Below are positions 1-6,015 of a stretch of 7,218 nt of DNA, one piece after another. Source of the DNA: Sphingobacteriales bacterium (GTDB lineage: Bacteria > Bacteroidota > Bacteroidia > Chitinophagales > Chitinophagaceae); assembly GCA_004294195.1 (NCBI GenBank), contig REAQ01000195.1:1-7218 (forward strand), in the 5' to 3' direction. The notes below the pieces were generated by a model. It did not search any database and was not told where the DNA came from. It saw only the letters and a program-made list of their open reading frames with translations. How positions within the stretch are numbered: position 1 is the first letter of the stretch; each line of letters begins with the position of its first letter. Made by a program: the position numbers and the translations under genes.

Positions 1-770
1 ACAATGAAATCGAAATCTTCATAAGAAGAATAAGGGCTATGTACGCGAACATCATAATCCACACCAGTGGCTCTGAGGTTGGGACCTGTATAACTGTAGT
101 TCAACGCGCGCTCGGCACTAATGGCACCAGTACCTACCGTCCTTTCCACAAAAATCCTGTTACGGGTAAACAGGTTTTCAAATTCCCGGAGTACGCCGGG
201 GTATTCATCCAGAAATTTCTGGATCTTGGTAAAAGCTGCGTTAGAAAAGTTTCTTTCAAATCCGCCGATCCTGCCCATATTAGTCGTCAGGCGTGAACCG
301 CAAACTTCTTCGTAGATCTCATAGATCAACTCACGATACTGCATCACATAGAGAAATCCGGTATAAGCACCCGTATCAACACCCACAATGGAGTTACAGA
401 TCAGGTGATCAGAAATACGCGCGAGTTCCATGATAATGACGCGGAGATAATCAACACGCTTCGGCGTTTTTACACCAATCAGTTTCTCGCAGGTCAAATG
501 CCAGCCCATATTGTTGATGGGCGATGAACAATAGTTCAAACGGTCCGTCAGGGTTGTGATCTGATAGTACGGCCTTCTCTCAGCTATTTTTTCAAAAGCA
601 CGATGGATATATCCTACCGTAGACTCCGCTTTCACGATACGCTCACCATCCAACTCAAGGATGTTCTGGAAAACCCCGTGAGTAGCCGGATGGGTTGGAC
701 CCAGGTTAAGGGTTGTGGTTTCCTTTTCTATGGAACCTTCCGGGAGGCGTATGTTGTTATGGTCTGTCAT
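1..770 (-). CDS. nuoD: NADH-quinone oxidoreductase subunit D (N-terminal 256 residues, cut by window edge)
   Basis: NuoD is the 49-kDa-type subunit of complex I. With NuoB it forms the quinone-reduction chamber on the peripheral arm. The reverse strand opens with ATG at 770-768 and reads without a stop to the window edge, giving 256 residues of a family usually near 400. Visible signatures are GPTHPATHGV (24-33), GYIHRAFEKIAE (53-64), DRLNYCSSPINNMGW (76-90), ELARISDHL, MGRIGGFERN, TGPNLRATGVDYDVR and a final PYSSYEDFDF. The paired His at 27/31 and Tyr80 lie about where the quinone-site His and Tyr of the family sit; that placement is from memory. Most subunits have HRG where this one has HRA. 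It starts 11 bases after the nuoC stop, so it is the fourth gene of the nuoABCD operon. No Shine-Dalgarno sequence is seen. Confidence 0.96.
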   Translation of the reverse strand, partial: MTDHNNIRLPEGSIEKETTTLNLGPTHPATHGVFQNILELDGERIVKAESTVGYIHRAFEKIAERRPYYQITTLTDRLNYCSSPINNMGWHLTCEKLIGVKTPKRVDYLRVIIMELARISDHLICNSIVGVDTGAYTGFLYVMQYRELIYEIYEEVCGSRLTTNMGRIGGFERNFSNAAFTKIQKFLDEYPGVLREFENLFTRNRIFVERTVGTGAISAERALNYSYTGPNLRATGVDYDVRVHSPYSSYEDFDFI

Positions 771-781
771 TTCAATAAAGT

Positions 782-1285
782 TTATCGTCCAAACATCTCA
801 TCGTCCTTATCAATCCTCGTCTGGTCTTCCAGCGGAAATTCTTTGCGCAGCGGGAAATAGTCCATCTCATCCACATTCAATACCCGCTTCAAATTAGGAT
901 GCCCGAGGAAGTTCACCCCGTAGAAATCATAGGTTTCCCTTTCCATCCAATTGGCTCCGGAGAAAAGACCAGTAGCTGTATAGATATCCGGTTGCTCTAT
1001 ATTGGTATACACCTTCATCCTAACCCGCACATTGCTAATTAGATTGTGCAAGTGGTACACCACACACAGCTCTTCCCCTTTCCTGTCCGGATAGTGTACA
1101 CCAGTGAGGTCAGTTAAAAAACGAAAGCCCAATTCCTCATCGTCATACAAAAAATTCAGCACCTTCAGGTTAAACTCCTTTGGTGCTGTAAAAGTCAGTA
1201 AGCCATAGGGCTCCTCCCAGTGTATGAGTACGTCTCCGAACTTTTCGGTTAACTTACTTTGTATCGTATCGTTGCTTAAACTCAT
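782..1285 (-). CDS. nuoC: NADH-quinone oxidoreductase subunit C
   Basis: NuoC is the 30-kDa-type subunit of the complex I peripheral arm. It has no cofactor and packs against NuoD and NuoB. The 167-residue product carries the family signature near its C-terminus: ERETYDFYGVNFLGHPNLKR, followed by VLNVDEMDYFPLRKEFP, which matches the pattern ERExxDxFGxxFxGHPxLxR. The N-terminal half (FGDVLIHWEEPYGLLTFTAP, then DDEELGFRFLTDLTGVHYP) fits the usual alpha/beta fold. Length is normal for an unfused NuoC. Some Bacteroidetes and the enterobacteria fuse C and D; here they are separate. The start is ATG at 1285-1283, directly after a 7-bp tandem repeat that fills the gap to nuoB. It is the third gene of the operon. 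Confidence 0.96.
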   Translation of the reverse strand: MSLSNDTIQSKLTEKFGDVLIHWEEPYGLLTFTAPKEFNLKVLNFLYDDEELGFRFLTDLTGVHYPDRKGEELCVVYHLHNLISNVRVRMKVYTNIEQPDIYTATGLFSGANWMERETYDFYGVNFLGHPNLKRVLNVDEMDYFPLRKEFPLEDQTRIDKDDEMFGR

Positions 1286-1320
1286 CTAATTGCTAATTGC
1301 CAATTATTAACTGCAAATTA
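1286..1320. repeat. 7-bp tandem repeat filling the nuoB-nuoC spacer
   Basis: Five consecutive 7-bp units run from the base next to the nuoC start codon to the end of the nuoB stop codon. The first two are identical (ctaattg at 1286-1292 and 1293-1299). The third is ccaatta, and the last two (ttaactg, caaatta) are decayed. On the coding strand the unit reads CAATTAG. A short inverted pair (taattg 1287-1292, caatta 1301-1306) could also form a weak hairpin. Degeneracy of the last two units is the main doubt. Confidence 0.6.
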
Positions 1321-1905
1321 TTGAATACCGTAGCTTTCCAACAGTGCGGTGTATTTCGCACTATTCCTTCTACGCAAACTTTCATGGTGTACGAGGTCCT
1401 GAATTTTCATGAATCCGTCGAGAATAGCTTCCGGACGGGGCGGACATCCCGGTACATATACATCCACAGGCACAACCTGATCTATACCCTGCAACACCGA
1501 GTAGGTATCAAAAATACCGCCACTTGACGCACAAGCACCAACGGCCATCACCCAACGCGGCTCGGCCATCTGCAGGTAAACCTGTTTCACTACGGGACCC
1601 ATTTTCTTGGCGATGGTACCCATGACCATCAGCAGGTCACACTGGCGGGGTGAAAATCCCACCCGCTCAGACCCAAACCGGGCCAGGTCATAATGGGAAC
1701 CCATCGTAGCCATGAATTCAATACCGCAGCAGGATGTGGCAAAAGGCAGGGGCCAGAGCGATTTACTGCGGGCCAGTCCCACAACCCTGTCCAGGCTGGT
1801 GGTAAAGAATCCCTCACCCGTAAACCCTTCCGGTGCTTCCACCATATTGATTCCCCAATTACTGGTATCCTTCTCTTTTATGTTAAATCTTACGGGACGT
1901 GCCAT
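1318..1905 (-). CDS. nuoB: NADH-quinone oxidoreductase subunit B (N2 Fe-S cluster)
   Basis: NuoB carries cluster N2, the last iron-sulfur centre of complex I, which passes electrons to quinone at the NuoB/NuoD interface. The 195-residue product has all four expected cluster ligands: the tandem pair Cys59-Cys60 in ATSCCGIEFMA, Cys125 in VGACASSGGIF and Cys154 in VPGCPPRPEA. Other family blocks are SLWPLPF before the Cys pair, DLARFGSERVGFSPRQCDLL, and MGPVVKQVYLQMAEPRWVMA. The start is ATG at 1905-1903. Met21 is a possible alternative, but the longer N-terminus reads as ordinary coding sequence. It is 90 bases after nuoA and 32 before nuoC. The wide nuoA-nuoB gap holds an 8-bp repeat and no recognisable promoter. 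Confidence 0.97.
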   Translation of the reverse strand: MARPVRFNIKEKDTSNWGINMVEAPEGFTGEGFFTTSLDRVVGLARSKSLWPLPFATSCCGIEFMATMGSHYDLARFGSERVGFSPRQCDLLMVMGTIAKKMGPVVKQVYLQMAEPRWVMAVGACASSGGIFDTYSVLQGIDQVVPVDVYVPGCPPRPEAILDGFMKIQDLVHHESLRRRNSAKYTALLESYGIQ

Positions 1906-1962
1906 GGTTAAAAATTTGATTAGCGATATCAGTCAATAACACTTAAATCATGAACAAGTTTA

Positions 1963-1994
1963 TCATTGCCGCATTGCCACATTGCCTCATTGTC
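1963..1994. repeat. 8-bp tandem repeat in the nuoA-nuoB spacer
   Basis: Four tandem 8-bp units with consensus NCATTGCC occupy 1963-1970, 1971-1978, 1979-1986 and 1987-1994. The first base varies (T, G, A, T), and the last unit has one further change (TCATTGTC). The array ends one base from the nuoA stop codon. On the coding strand the unit reads GGCAATGN, so several ATG triplets lie between nuoA and nuoB. The rest of this spacer (1906-1962) is AT-rich and shows nothing clear. Confidence 0.8.
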
Positions 1995-1995
1995 C

Positions 1996-2403
1996 TCAGT
2001 CTTCCCAGGTAAGTGCCCCTTTCTTAATAATATAGATAAAGCCGGCTACGAAAAAGCCCACAAACATAACCACCGCCATAAAGCCGTTCCAGCCGAGCTC
2101 ACGGAAATTCACCGCATAAGGGTAAAAGAAAATCACTTCCACATCAAATAAAACAAAGAGGATGGCTACCAGGAAATACTTGATCGCCATGGGTCTGCGC
2201 GCATTGCCCTGCTGTTCAATACCACTTTCAAATGTCTGGAGTTTATCCGATGTAAGTCGCTTTGGACCCAGCCAGTGAGATAGCAACATCATGGCCGTCA
2301 CAAAAAGGATTGCGAAGATCAGCTGGACACCTATGGGGAAGTAATTGCTGGAGCTGTTGACAGCTTCTCCCACGGGAACTTGTAGAATATACAATGGGTT
2401 CAT
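1996..2403 (-). CDS. nuoA: NADH-quinone oxidoreductase subunit A
   Basis: NuoA is the small membrane subunit of complex I at the junction of membrane and peripheral arms. The 135-residue product has three hydrophobic segments, at about 22-45, 76-98 and 107-126, as expected. The diagnostic loop between helices one and two reads KLQTFESGIEQQGNARR (54-70). It is followed by FLVAILFVLFDVEVIFFYPY (77-96), with the conserved acidic pair Asp87 and Glu89. The C-terminus KKGALTWED is typical. The start is ATG at 2403-2401. A TAnnTTTG promoter box lies 22 bases upstream, and an intrinsic terminator of the preceding unit lies further up. nuoA is therefore probably the first gene of its own operon, with nuoB, nuoC and nuoD following. 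Confidence 0.96.
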   Translation of the reverse strand: MNPLYILQVPVGEAVNSSSNYFPIGVQLIFAILFVTAMMLLSHWLGPKRLTSDKLQTFESGIEQQGNARRPMAIKYFLVAILFVLFDVEVIFFYPYAVNFRELGWNGFMAVVMFVGFFVAGFIYIIKKGALTWED

Positions 2404-2424
2404 CAGGGATTATATTGACGCGGG

Positions 2425-2432
2425 CAAAATTA
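2425..2432 (-). promoter_or_regulatory. Candidate -7 promoter box for the nuo operon
   Basis: On the minus strand this reads TAATTTTG, an exact match to the Bacteroidetes primary-sigma -7 consensus TAnnTTTG. It lies 21 bases from the nuoA ATG, giving a short leader, and just downstream of the preceding terminator. No clear TTTG -33 box is present at the usual distance upstream, so this is a candidate on one half-site only. Confidence 0.45.
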
Positions 2433-2456
2433 AGGCTAATGCAGTGTAATTCCCAT

Positions 2457-2494
2457 AAAAAACATAATTCCCCCAGAACTTGGGGGAATTATGT
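2457..2494 (-). terminator. Intrinsic terminator after the TPR gene
   Basis: A perfect 14-bp stem (2462-2475 with 2481-2494; arm acataattccccca) encloses a 5-base loop. Reading on the minus strand, the stem is followed at once by five T residues (2461-2457). It sits 47 bases beyond the TPR stop codon and upstream of the nuoA promoter candidate, so it should end the 5387-2542 unit and insulate the nuo operon. In the plus direction the following sequence (tctttatgg) is a much poorer T-tract. Confidence 0.87.
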
Positions 2495-2510
2495 CTTTAT
2501 GGCTTTAAAT

Positions 2511-2545
2511 AATAGCTATTTGCTATTAGCTAATAGCTATTTTAT
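2511..2545. repeat. 7-bp tandem repeat at the TPR gene stop codon
   Basis: Five 7-bp units run aatagct, atttgct, attagct, aatagct, attttat. The first and fourth are identical and the last is decayed. The array overlaps the TPR stop codon (2542-2544). It contains two copies of the 10-bp palindrome aatagctatt (2511-2520 and 2532-2541), so it can also fold as a weak AT-rich hairpin. It lies between the stop codon and the terminator. Confidence 0.65.
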
Positions 2546-4170
2546 GGTTTTTTGCCCTTGGAAAGGGCTTTTTGCAAGATCTCCTTGTTCTTGATAGCGT
2601 CTGGATTTGCAGGGTCGATCTCAAGGATTTTATCGAGATAGCCAATGGCCGCTGAGAAATCCTTCTTGATATTTGCCTGGTACCCCGCGAGGTATCCATA
2701 TGCCGTCATCAGGGTAGATTTGTTCTTCGCTTTATCAAGTTCTGCTATCTCAACAAATTTAGTAGCATCCTGTATCGCCAGTCCTTGCTCCATCGTTGAA
2801 TCTACAACCGATAAAGCCCTGAAACTCCAGTAATATCCGTATGTCTCATCAGGATATTTTGCCTTGTAGGCATCGAAGATACTATCGGAGCGCATGTACT
2901 CAAGCGCTTTAAAATTCTCAATTCCGGCGTTGTAAAGATCTACTTTTGATGCATTGGGATTTAAGGATAGGACCCTGATCGCCCATTCTGCTGCTTTTGG
3001 CTGGTTTCCTGCTTTTTTAAAGATATCTACTGCCTTCTTTGCGAGGTCAGACTTGCCTTTGACTGTGGTATCCATCGCAATCGCAGCATTCACATATCGC
3101 TCAAAATTGGCCTGGCGCTCTGGGAATTTCGCAGCCAGTTCAGCAGCCACCATCCAGTTGTCTGGTACGATGTCCTCTTCTTTAGCCTTAGAGAAAAATG
3201 TTTCAAAATCCTTGATGGCGGTAGCTGAATCACCCAGCTTCCAGTTGGAATATCCACGGAGCCTGTACAAACGGGCATCCGCACCGTTACCGTATTTATT
3301 CAGCAATTCGGTAGACTTAGCAACCGCATCTTTGAAATCACCTGATGCAAAACTAAGGCTGGCTTCTTCATAGTCCAGTGCCACACCTGGGTCTGCCAGC
3401 GGCTTGTACTGGGCAAAATAATTCTTTGCCTTGTTAACATCGCGGAAGAAAAAGTAAACATAGAAGTCGTAGTACGCTGGCGCAAAATTGGGATCAGAAG
3501 CTATGGCTTCATTAAGATACCTGGAGAAAACTTCCTCCTGATCTTTTCCCTGTGTATAATACACCTTTCCAATTTTATAACTGGCTTCGGCATATTTCGG
3601 ATCGATGATCAGCGCTTTCTGGTAAGAACTTACCGCTCCGCCACCATCGTTCTTTTTACGATAGGCATCGCCCATATTCACATAAACATCCGGCTCTTTG
3701 AACCCTTTTAGGGTTGTAGCCTGGTTGAGTTTCTCGATGGCATAATCCACATCGCCATTCTTATCTGCATTAGCACGACCGATGGCATTCAGCACGGCAA
3801 CATCCTTGCCCTTAGAAAGACTAATAGCTGTCTCAAATCTGCTACGGGCGTCGGTTTTCTTACCTTCCAGCAGTTCTACATGGCCCATGCCTACCAGCAA
3901 CAGTGGGTTACTGCCCAGGTCTCCAACCAGAATTTTCCGATACACTTCTTTTGCTTTTTCCAGCTGGCCTGATTCAATATAGGCCTGTCCTAACCAGTAC
4001 TGAGCATCCGCACTTCCCGGATTAGCAGCTACAACCTTTTCCAGTGTAGAAACAGCACTTTGATAGCGCTGGTAACTGATCAGTTTTCTGCCCTCCTGCC
4101 ATGTTTGGGCAAAAACCAGGTTGCTCATCAGCAGGATTGCTGCAACAATACCGAGTTTGATTTTTGTCAT
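2542..4170 (-). CDS. Secreted tetratricopeptide-repeat (TPR) protein
   Basis: This is a 542-residue exported repeat protein of unknown specific role. I chose the ATG at 4170-4168 because it begins a clear signal peptide (MTKIKLGIVAAILLMSNLVFAQ, cleavage likely after Ala21). An in-frame ATG at 4236 would bury the signal and overlap the gene upstream. TPR-like helical pairs are visible through most of the chain. Clear ones include SADAQYWLGQAYIESGQLEK, PDVYVNMGDAYRKKNDGGGA, KYAEASYKIGKVYYTQGK, ADARLYRLRGYSNWKLGDSA and a final AAIGYLDKILEIDPANPDA. TPR arrays usually bind partner proteins, so a periplasmic scaffold for the preceding lipoprotein is plausible but inferred. It starts 43 bases after the PstS-like gene and is the last gene before a strong terminator. 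Confidence 0.9.
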   Translation of the reverse strand: MTKIKLGIVAAILLMSNLVFAQTWQEGRKLISYQRYQSAVSTLEKVVAANPGSADAQYWLGQAYIESGQLEKAKEVYRKILVGDLGSNPLLLVGMGHVELLEGKKTDARSRFETAISLSKGKDVAVLNAIGRANADKNGDVDYAIEKLNQATTLKGFKEPDVYVNMGDAYRKKNDGGGAVSSYQKALIIDPKYAEASYKIGKVYYTQGKDQEEVFSRYLNEAIASDPNFAPAYYDFYVYFFFRDVNKAKNYFAQYKPLADPGVALDYEEASLSFASGDFKDAVAKSTELLNKYGNGADARLYRLRGYSNWKLGDSATAIKDFETFFSKAKEEDIVPDNWMVAAELAAKFPERQANFERYVNAAIAMDTTVKGKSDLAKKAVDIFKKAGNQPKAAEWAIRVLSLNPNASKVDLYNAGIENFKALEYMRSDSIFDAYKAKYPDETYGYYWSFRALSVVDSTMEQGLAIQDATKFVEIAELDKAKNKSTLMTAYGYLAGYQANIKKDFSAAIGYLDKILEIDPANPDAIKNKEILQKALSKGKKP

Positions 4171-4213
4171 GAACCGCAATTTTAGATTTGATTGTTTGCT
4201 AATACTATATGAT

Positions 4214-5149
4214 TCAAAAACTTGATTCTTCCACATCCATCGTCCGCACCTGCAGAGACATTCTCGAAGGCGCCAGATAGGCTCTCCTGAAAATCAACTG
4301 CCCCTTTTCACCTGTCAGAAAATTACTGAAACCACTGCCCAAACCCGCATAATTCTCTTTCACGATATAATACAAACCTCTCACCAGGGGATAGCGTTTC
4401 AATACGATATTGGCCTGATAGGGTCTTACATAGGGTTGGTCTGGACATGCTTTACATTGAATGGCTGCGATCCTTACCTGCTCCAGGAACGTAAGTTGTG
4501 TAGAATCTTCCTTATTTCCAATCCAACTTACCCCAACAAATCCAATTGCTCCCGGATTTTTGGCCACATAATTGATCACACCCTCACTGTTTTGAGCCGC
4601 CTGAACGGTTGATGCCAGCGGCTGGCCCCTCAAAACGGAATCCACCATAAACCGAAGCGTGCTGGTGGCTTTATCCCCGTCCATCACCAGTTGATACTTA
4701 AATCCGCTGGTGCCATTCAGCATCCCACGGATATCAGCTACCGTAAACAAAGAGTCTTTTGCCTTATTATTGACCACCACCGCTACAGCGTCAGACGCCA
4801 TTTTGCCGAATTTGGGTGCAAAGCCAAGCGTGTCTTTGAGGAATTTAACTTCCTCTTCACCTAAGCCACGGGTCACAATGACCAGCCGGATAGAGTCTAC
4901 GGTAAGGTCCTTAAGACATTCAGCCTCAGGCTTATAGTGTGGAATGATCTTAGCATTGGGGTAGAGTTCCATGAATACCTGAAGCTGGGAATCGATGACT
5001 GGCTTAAAGGTTTCGTCCACACTGATATGGATAACGCCACTGCTCAGGGTGTCATCGGCAGCATAAGCGGCCTTTTTGCCATCCCCGCAGCTAACAAAGA
5101 ACAATACAGTTGTTAAGGCCAGGATGATATGGAATTGCCTGCACTTCAT
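4214..5149 (-). CDS. PstS-like substrate-binding lipoprotein
   Basis: This 311-residue protein resembles the periplasmic phosphate-binding (PstS) family, in the form found in Bacteroidetes outside ABC operons. It has a lipoprotein signal: a hydrophobic stretch (8-19) and FFVSC with Cys21 as the lipidation site, followed by GDGKK. Two-lobe binding-protein features are GVIHISVDETFKPVID (38-53), VIVTRGLGEEEVKFLK (90-105), SDAVAVVVNNKAKDSL (119-134), the hinge-like GVINYVAKNPGAIGFVGVSW (190-209), and RYPLVRGLYYIV. Phosphate-binding PstS normally has a Ser-Gly-Ser type first loop, whereas this one has VDET, so its ligand may not be free phosphate (inference). A CxxC pair (Cys232, Cys235) lies in a loop near the C-terminal third. 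It begins 10 bases after the small membrane gene. No pstC, pstA or pstB is in view. Confidence 0.82.
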   Translation of the reverse strand: MKCRQFHIILALTTVLFFVSCGDGKKAAYAADDTLSSGVIHISVDETFKPVIDSQLQVFMELYPNAKIIPHYKPEAECLKDLTVDSIRLVIVTRGLGEEEVKFLKDTLGFAPKFGKMASDAVAVVVNNKAKDSLFTVADIRGMLNGTSGFKYQLVMDGDKATSTLRFMVDSVLRGQPLASTVQAAQNSEGVINYVAKNPGAIGFVGVSWIGNKEDSTQLTFLEQVRIAAIQCKACPDQPYVRPYQANIVLKRYPLVRGLYYIVKENYAGLGSGFSNFLTGEKGQLIFRRAYLAPSRMSLQVRTMDVEESSF

Positions 5150-5159
5150 GTTTCACTAC

Positions 5160-5387
5160 CTAGTTTTGTTTTCTGGATTTAATACCACGGTAGAGCCGGA
5201 ATAGGCCATAAAAAATGGCTGCGCCGCCAAAAATTCTTGCCAGCGTCTGGTCCACATCAAATTCGAAGCCCATCCGTTGGTGAAACAGCAAAAAAAGACC
5301 CACACCGGTCCAAAGAATGCCCATTGTGAGGTCATAAATAGCCCTGATCTGTACCTGATGCCGCTGTTGTTTCTGTTCTACATCCAT
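5160..5387 (-). CDS. Small two-helix membrane protein of unknown function
   Basis: I do not recognise a named family. The 75-residue product has a charged, Gln-rich N-terminus (MDVEQKQQRHQVQIR), then two likely membrane helices at about 18-37 (YDLTMGILWTGVGLFLLFHQ) and 50-66 (ARIFGGAAIFYGLFRLY). A short acidic loop (FEFDVDQ) joins them, and the tail is basic (RGIKSRKQN). The basic tail and N-terminus suggest both ends are cytoplasmic. I chose ATG at 5387-5385. The frame continues upstream to a TTG at 5402, adding only five residues, which is less likely. It leads a tight unit with the PstS-like gene 10 bases downstream, so it probably serves the same envelope process. No convincing promoter box is seen upstream. 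Confidence 0.72.
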   Translation of the reverse strand: MDVEQKQQRHQVQIRAIYDLTMGILWTGVGLFLLFHQRMGFEFDVDQTLARIFGGAAIFYGLFRLYRGIKSRKQN

Positions 5388-5453
5388 AAAGCCTTCATCC
5401 AAAAAAGTGGGACGAGCAAGATAAGGACTTTTTTAGAAAGGGAATGCAAAAAC

Positions 5454-5530
5454 AGGGTGAGGGTTTAGGGGAAGGGTTTAGCCTAGGACCTAGTACCTCA
5501 GCCTAAACCCTCACCCTAAACCCTCACCCT
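5454..5530. repeat. Long imperfect inverted repeat with 13-bp (7+6) internal repeats
   Basis: A perfect 17-bp inverted pair (agggtgagggtttaggg at 5454-5470; its complement at 5514-5530) is followed inward by two mismatches and a further 9-bp pair (5473-5481 with 5503-5511). Thus 26 of 28 positions pair around a 21-base loop. The right arm is itself a tandem repeat of a 13-bp unit, cctaaaccctca plus one base (5501-5513, 5514-5526, then a half unit to 5533). In the minus direction the hairpin is followed by G and five T residues (5452-5448), which resembles a terminator. It lies between divergent genes. The rest of the 5388-5552 spacer shows no clear element. Confidence 0.85.
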
Positions 5531-5552
5531 AAATCAATTTATCTTCGTATGT

Positions 5553-6011
5553 ATGAAGATCCTCATGGTTTGCCTCGGCAACATCTGCAGAAGTCCGCTG
5601 GCCGAAGGCATCCTTCAGCACAGGGCCTGGGAAGCCGGTCTGCAATGGAGCGTTGAAAGTGCTGGCACCAATGGCTATCACAACGGGGAGGCCCCGCACA
5701 GACTTTCCCAGAAAGTGGCAAAACTCAACGGGATAGACATTAGCCAGCAACGTTCCCGAAAATTTGTTCCGGAAGATTTTGAACGGTTTGATATGATCTA
5801 TGCTATGGCCGAAGATGTGGTGCACGAGATGCAGCGTATTGCCGGCCACAGATTCAGAGCCGAAAAGGTGGACCTGCTGATGAATATCCTCCATCCCGGA
5901 CAAGACCGGGACGTGCCTGACCCCTGGTATGGAGCCGAACCCGGCTATCATGAAGTATTCCGAATGATCGATGACGCCTGCACGCATCTCATCGCATCCC
6001 GAACCCAATAA
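5553..6011 (+). CDS. Low-molecular-weight protein tyrosine phosphatase
   Basis: This 152-residue cytoplasmic enzyme removes phosphate from phosphotyrosine (or similar small phosphomonoesters) through a cysteinyl-phosphate intermediate. The P-loop is at the extreme N-terminus, VCLGNICRSPLAE (6-18), with nucleophile Cys7, the second loop Cys12 and Arg13. The general acid is Asp123 in VPDPWYG (121-127), followed by aromatic residues as in the family. SAGTNGYHNGEAP (36-48) is the usual substrate-side loop region. Length is normal. The start is ATG at 5553; there is no Shine-Dalgarno sequence, and the long inverted repeat ends 22 bases upstream. No tyrosine kinase or capsule gene is visible, so I cannot link it to a Wzc/Wzb-type exopolysaccharide system. 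hisS follows after 41 bases, probably on the same transcript. Confidence 0.95.
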   Translation: MKILMVCLGNICRSPLAEGILQHRAWEAGLQWSVESAGTNGYHNGEAPHRLSQKVAKLNGIDISQQRSRKFVPEDFERFDMIYAMAEDVVHEMQRIAGHRFRAEKVDLLMNILHPGQDRDVPDPWYGAEPGYHEVFRMIDDACTHLIASRTQ

Positions 6012-6015
6012 TCAT

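Noticed and set aside
1286..1994. CRISPR array
   Set aside because: The repeats are contiguous 7-8 bp units with no spacers between them and no cas genes are present.
2954..3373. 139-codon plus-strand frame inside the TPR gene
   Set aside because: It is the complement of a convincing TPR-coding region; the hydrophobic composition is a by-product of the opposite-strand codons.
4171..4236. Longer N-terminus for the TPR protein starting at 4236
   Set aside because: It would place 22 charged and polar residues ahead of a clear signal peptide and overlap the end of the PstS-like gene by 23 bases.
5388..5402. TTG start at 5402 for the small membrane protein
   Set aside because: An in-frame ATG five codons later gives a complete product; nothing such as a ribosome binding site favours the TTG.
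5501..5533. Plant-type telomere repeat (CCCTAAA) or eukaryotic contamination
   Set aside because: The CCCTAAA units alternate with CCCTCA, occur also as the inverted copy, and sit between two ordinary bacterial genes, so they are a local bacterial repeat.
5540..5547. TATCTTCG as a promoter -7 box for the phosphatase gene
   Set aside because: It has one mismatch to TAnnTTTG, no upstream TTTG partner, and would put the transcript start at or inside the start codon.
5529..6008. 159-codon open frame on the minus strand opposite the phosphatase gene
   Set aside because: It lies wholly antisense to a gene with an intact catalytic motif set, and its translation shows no recognisable domain.
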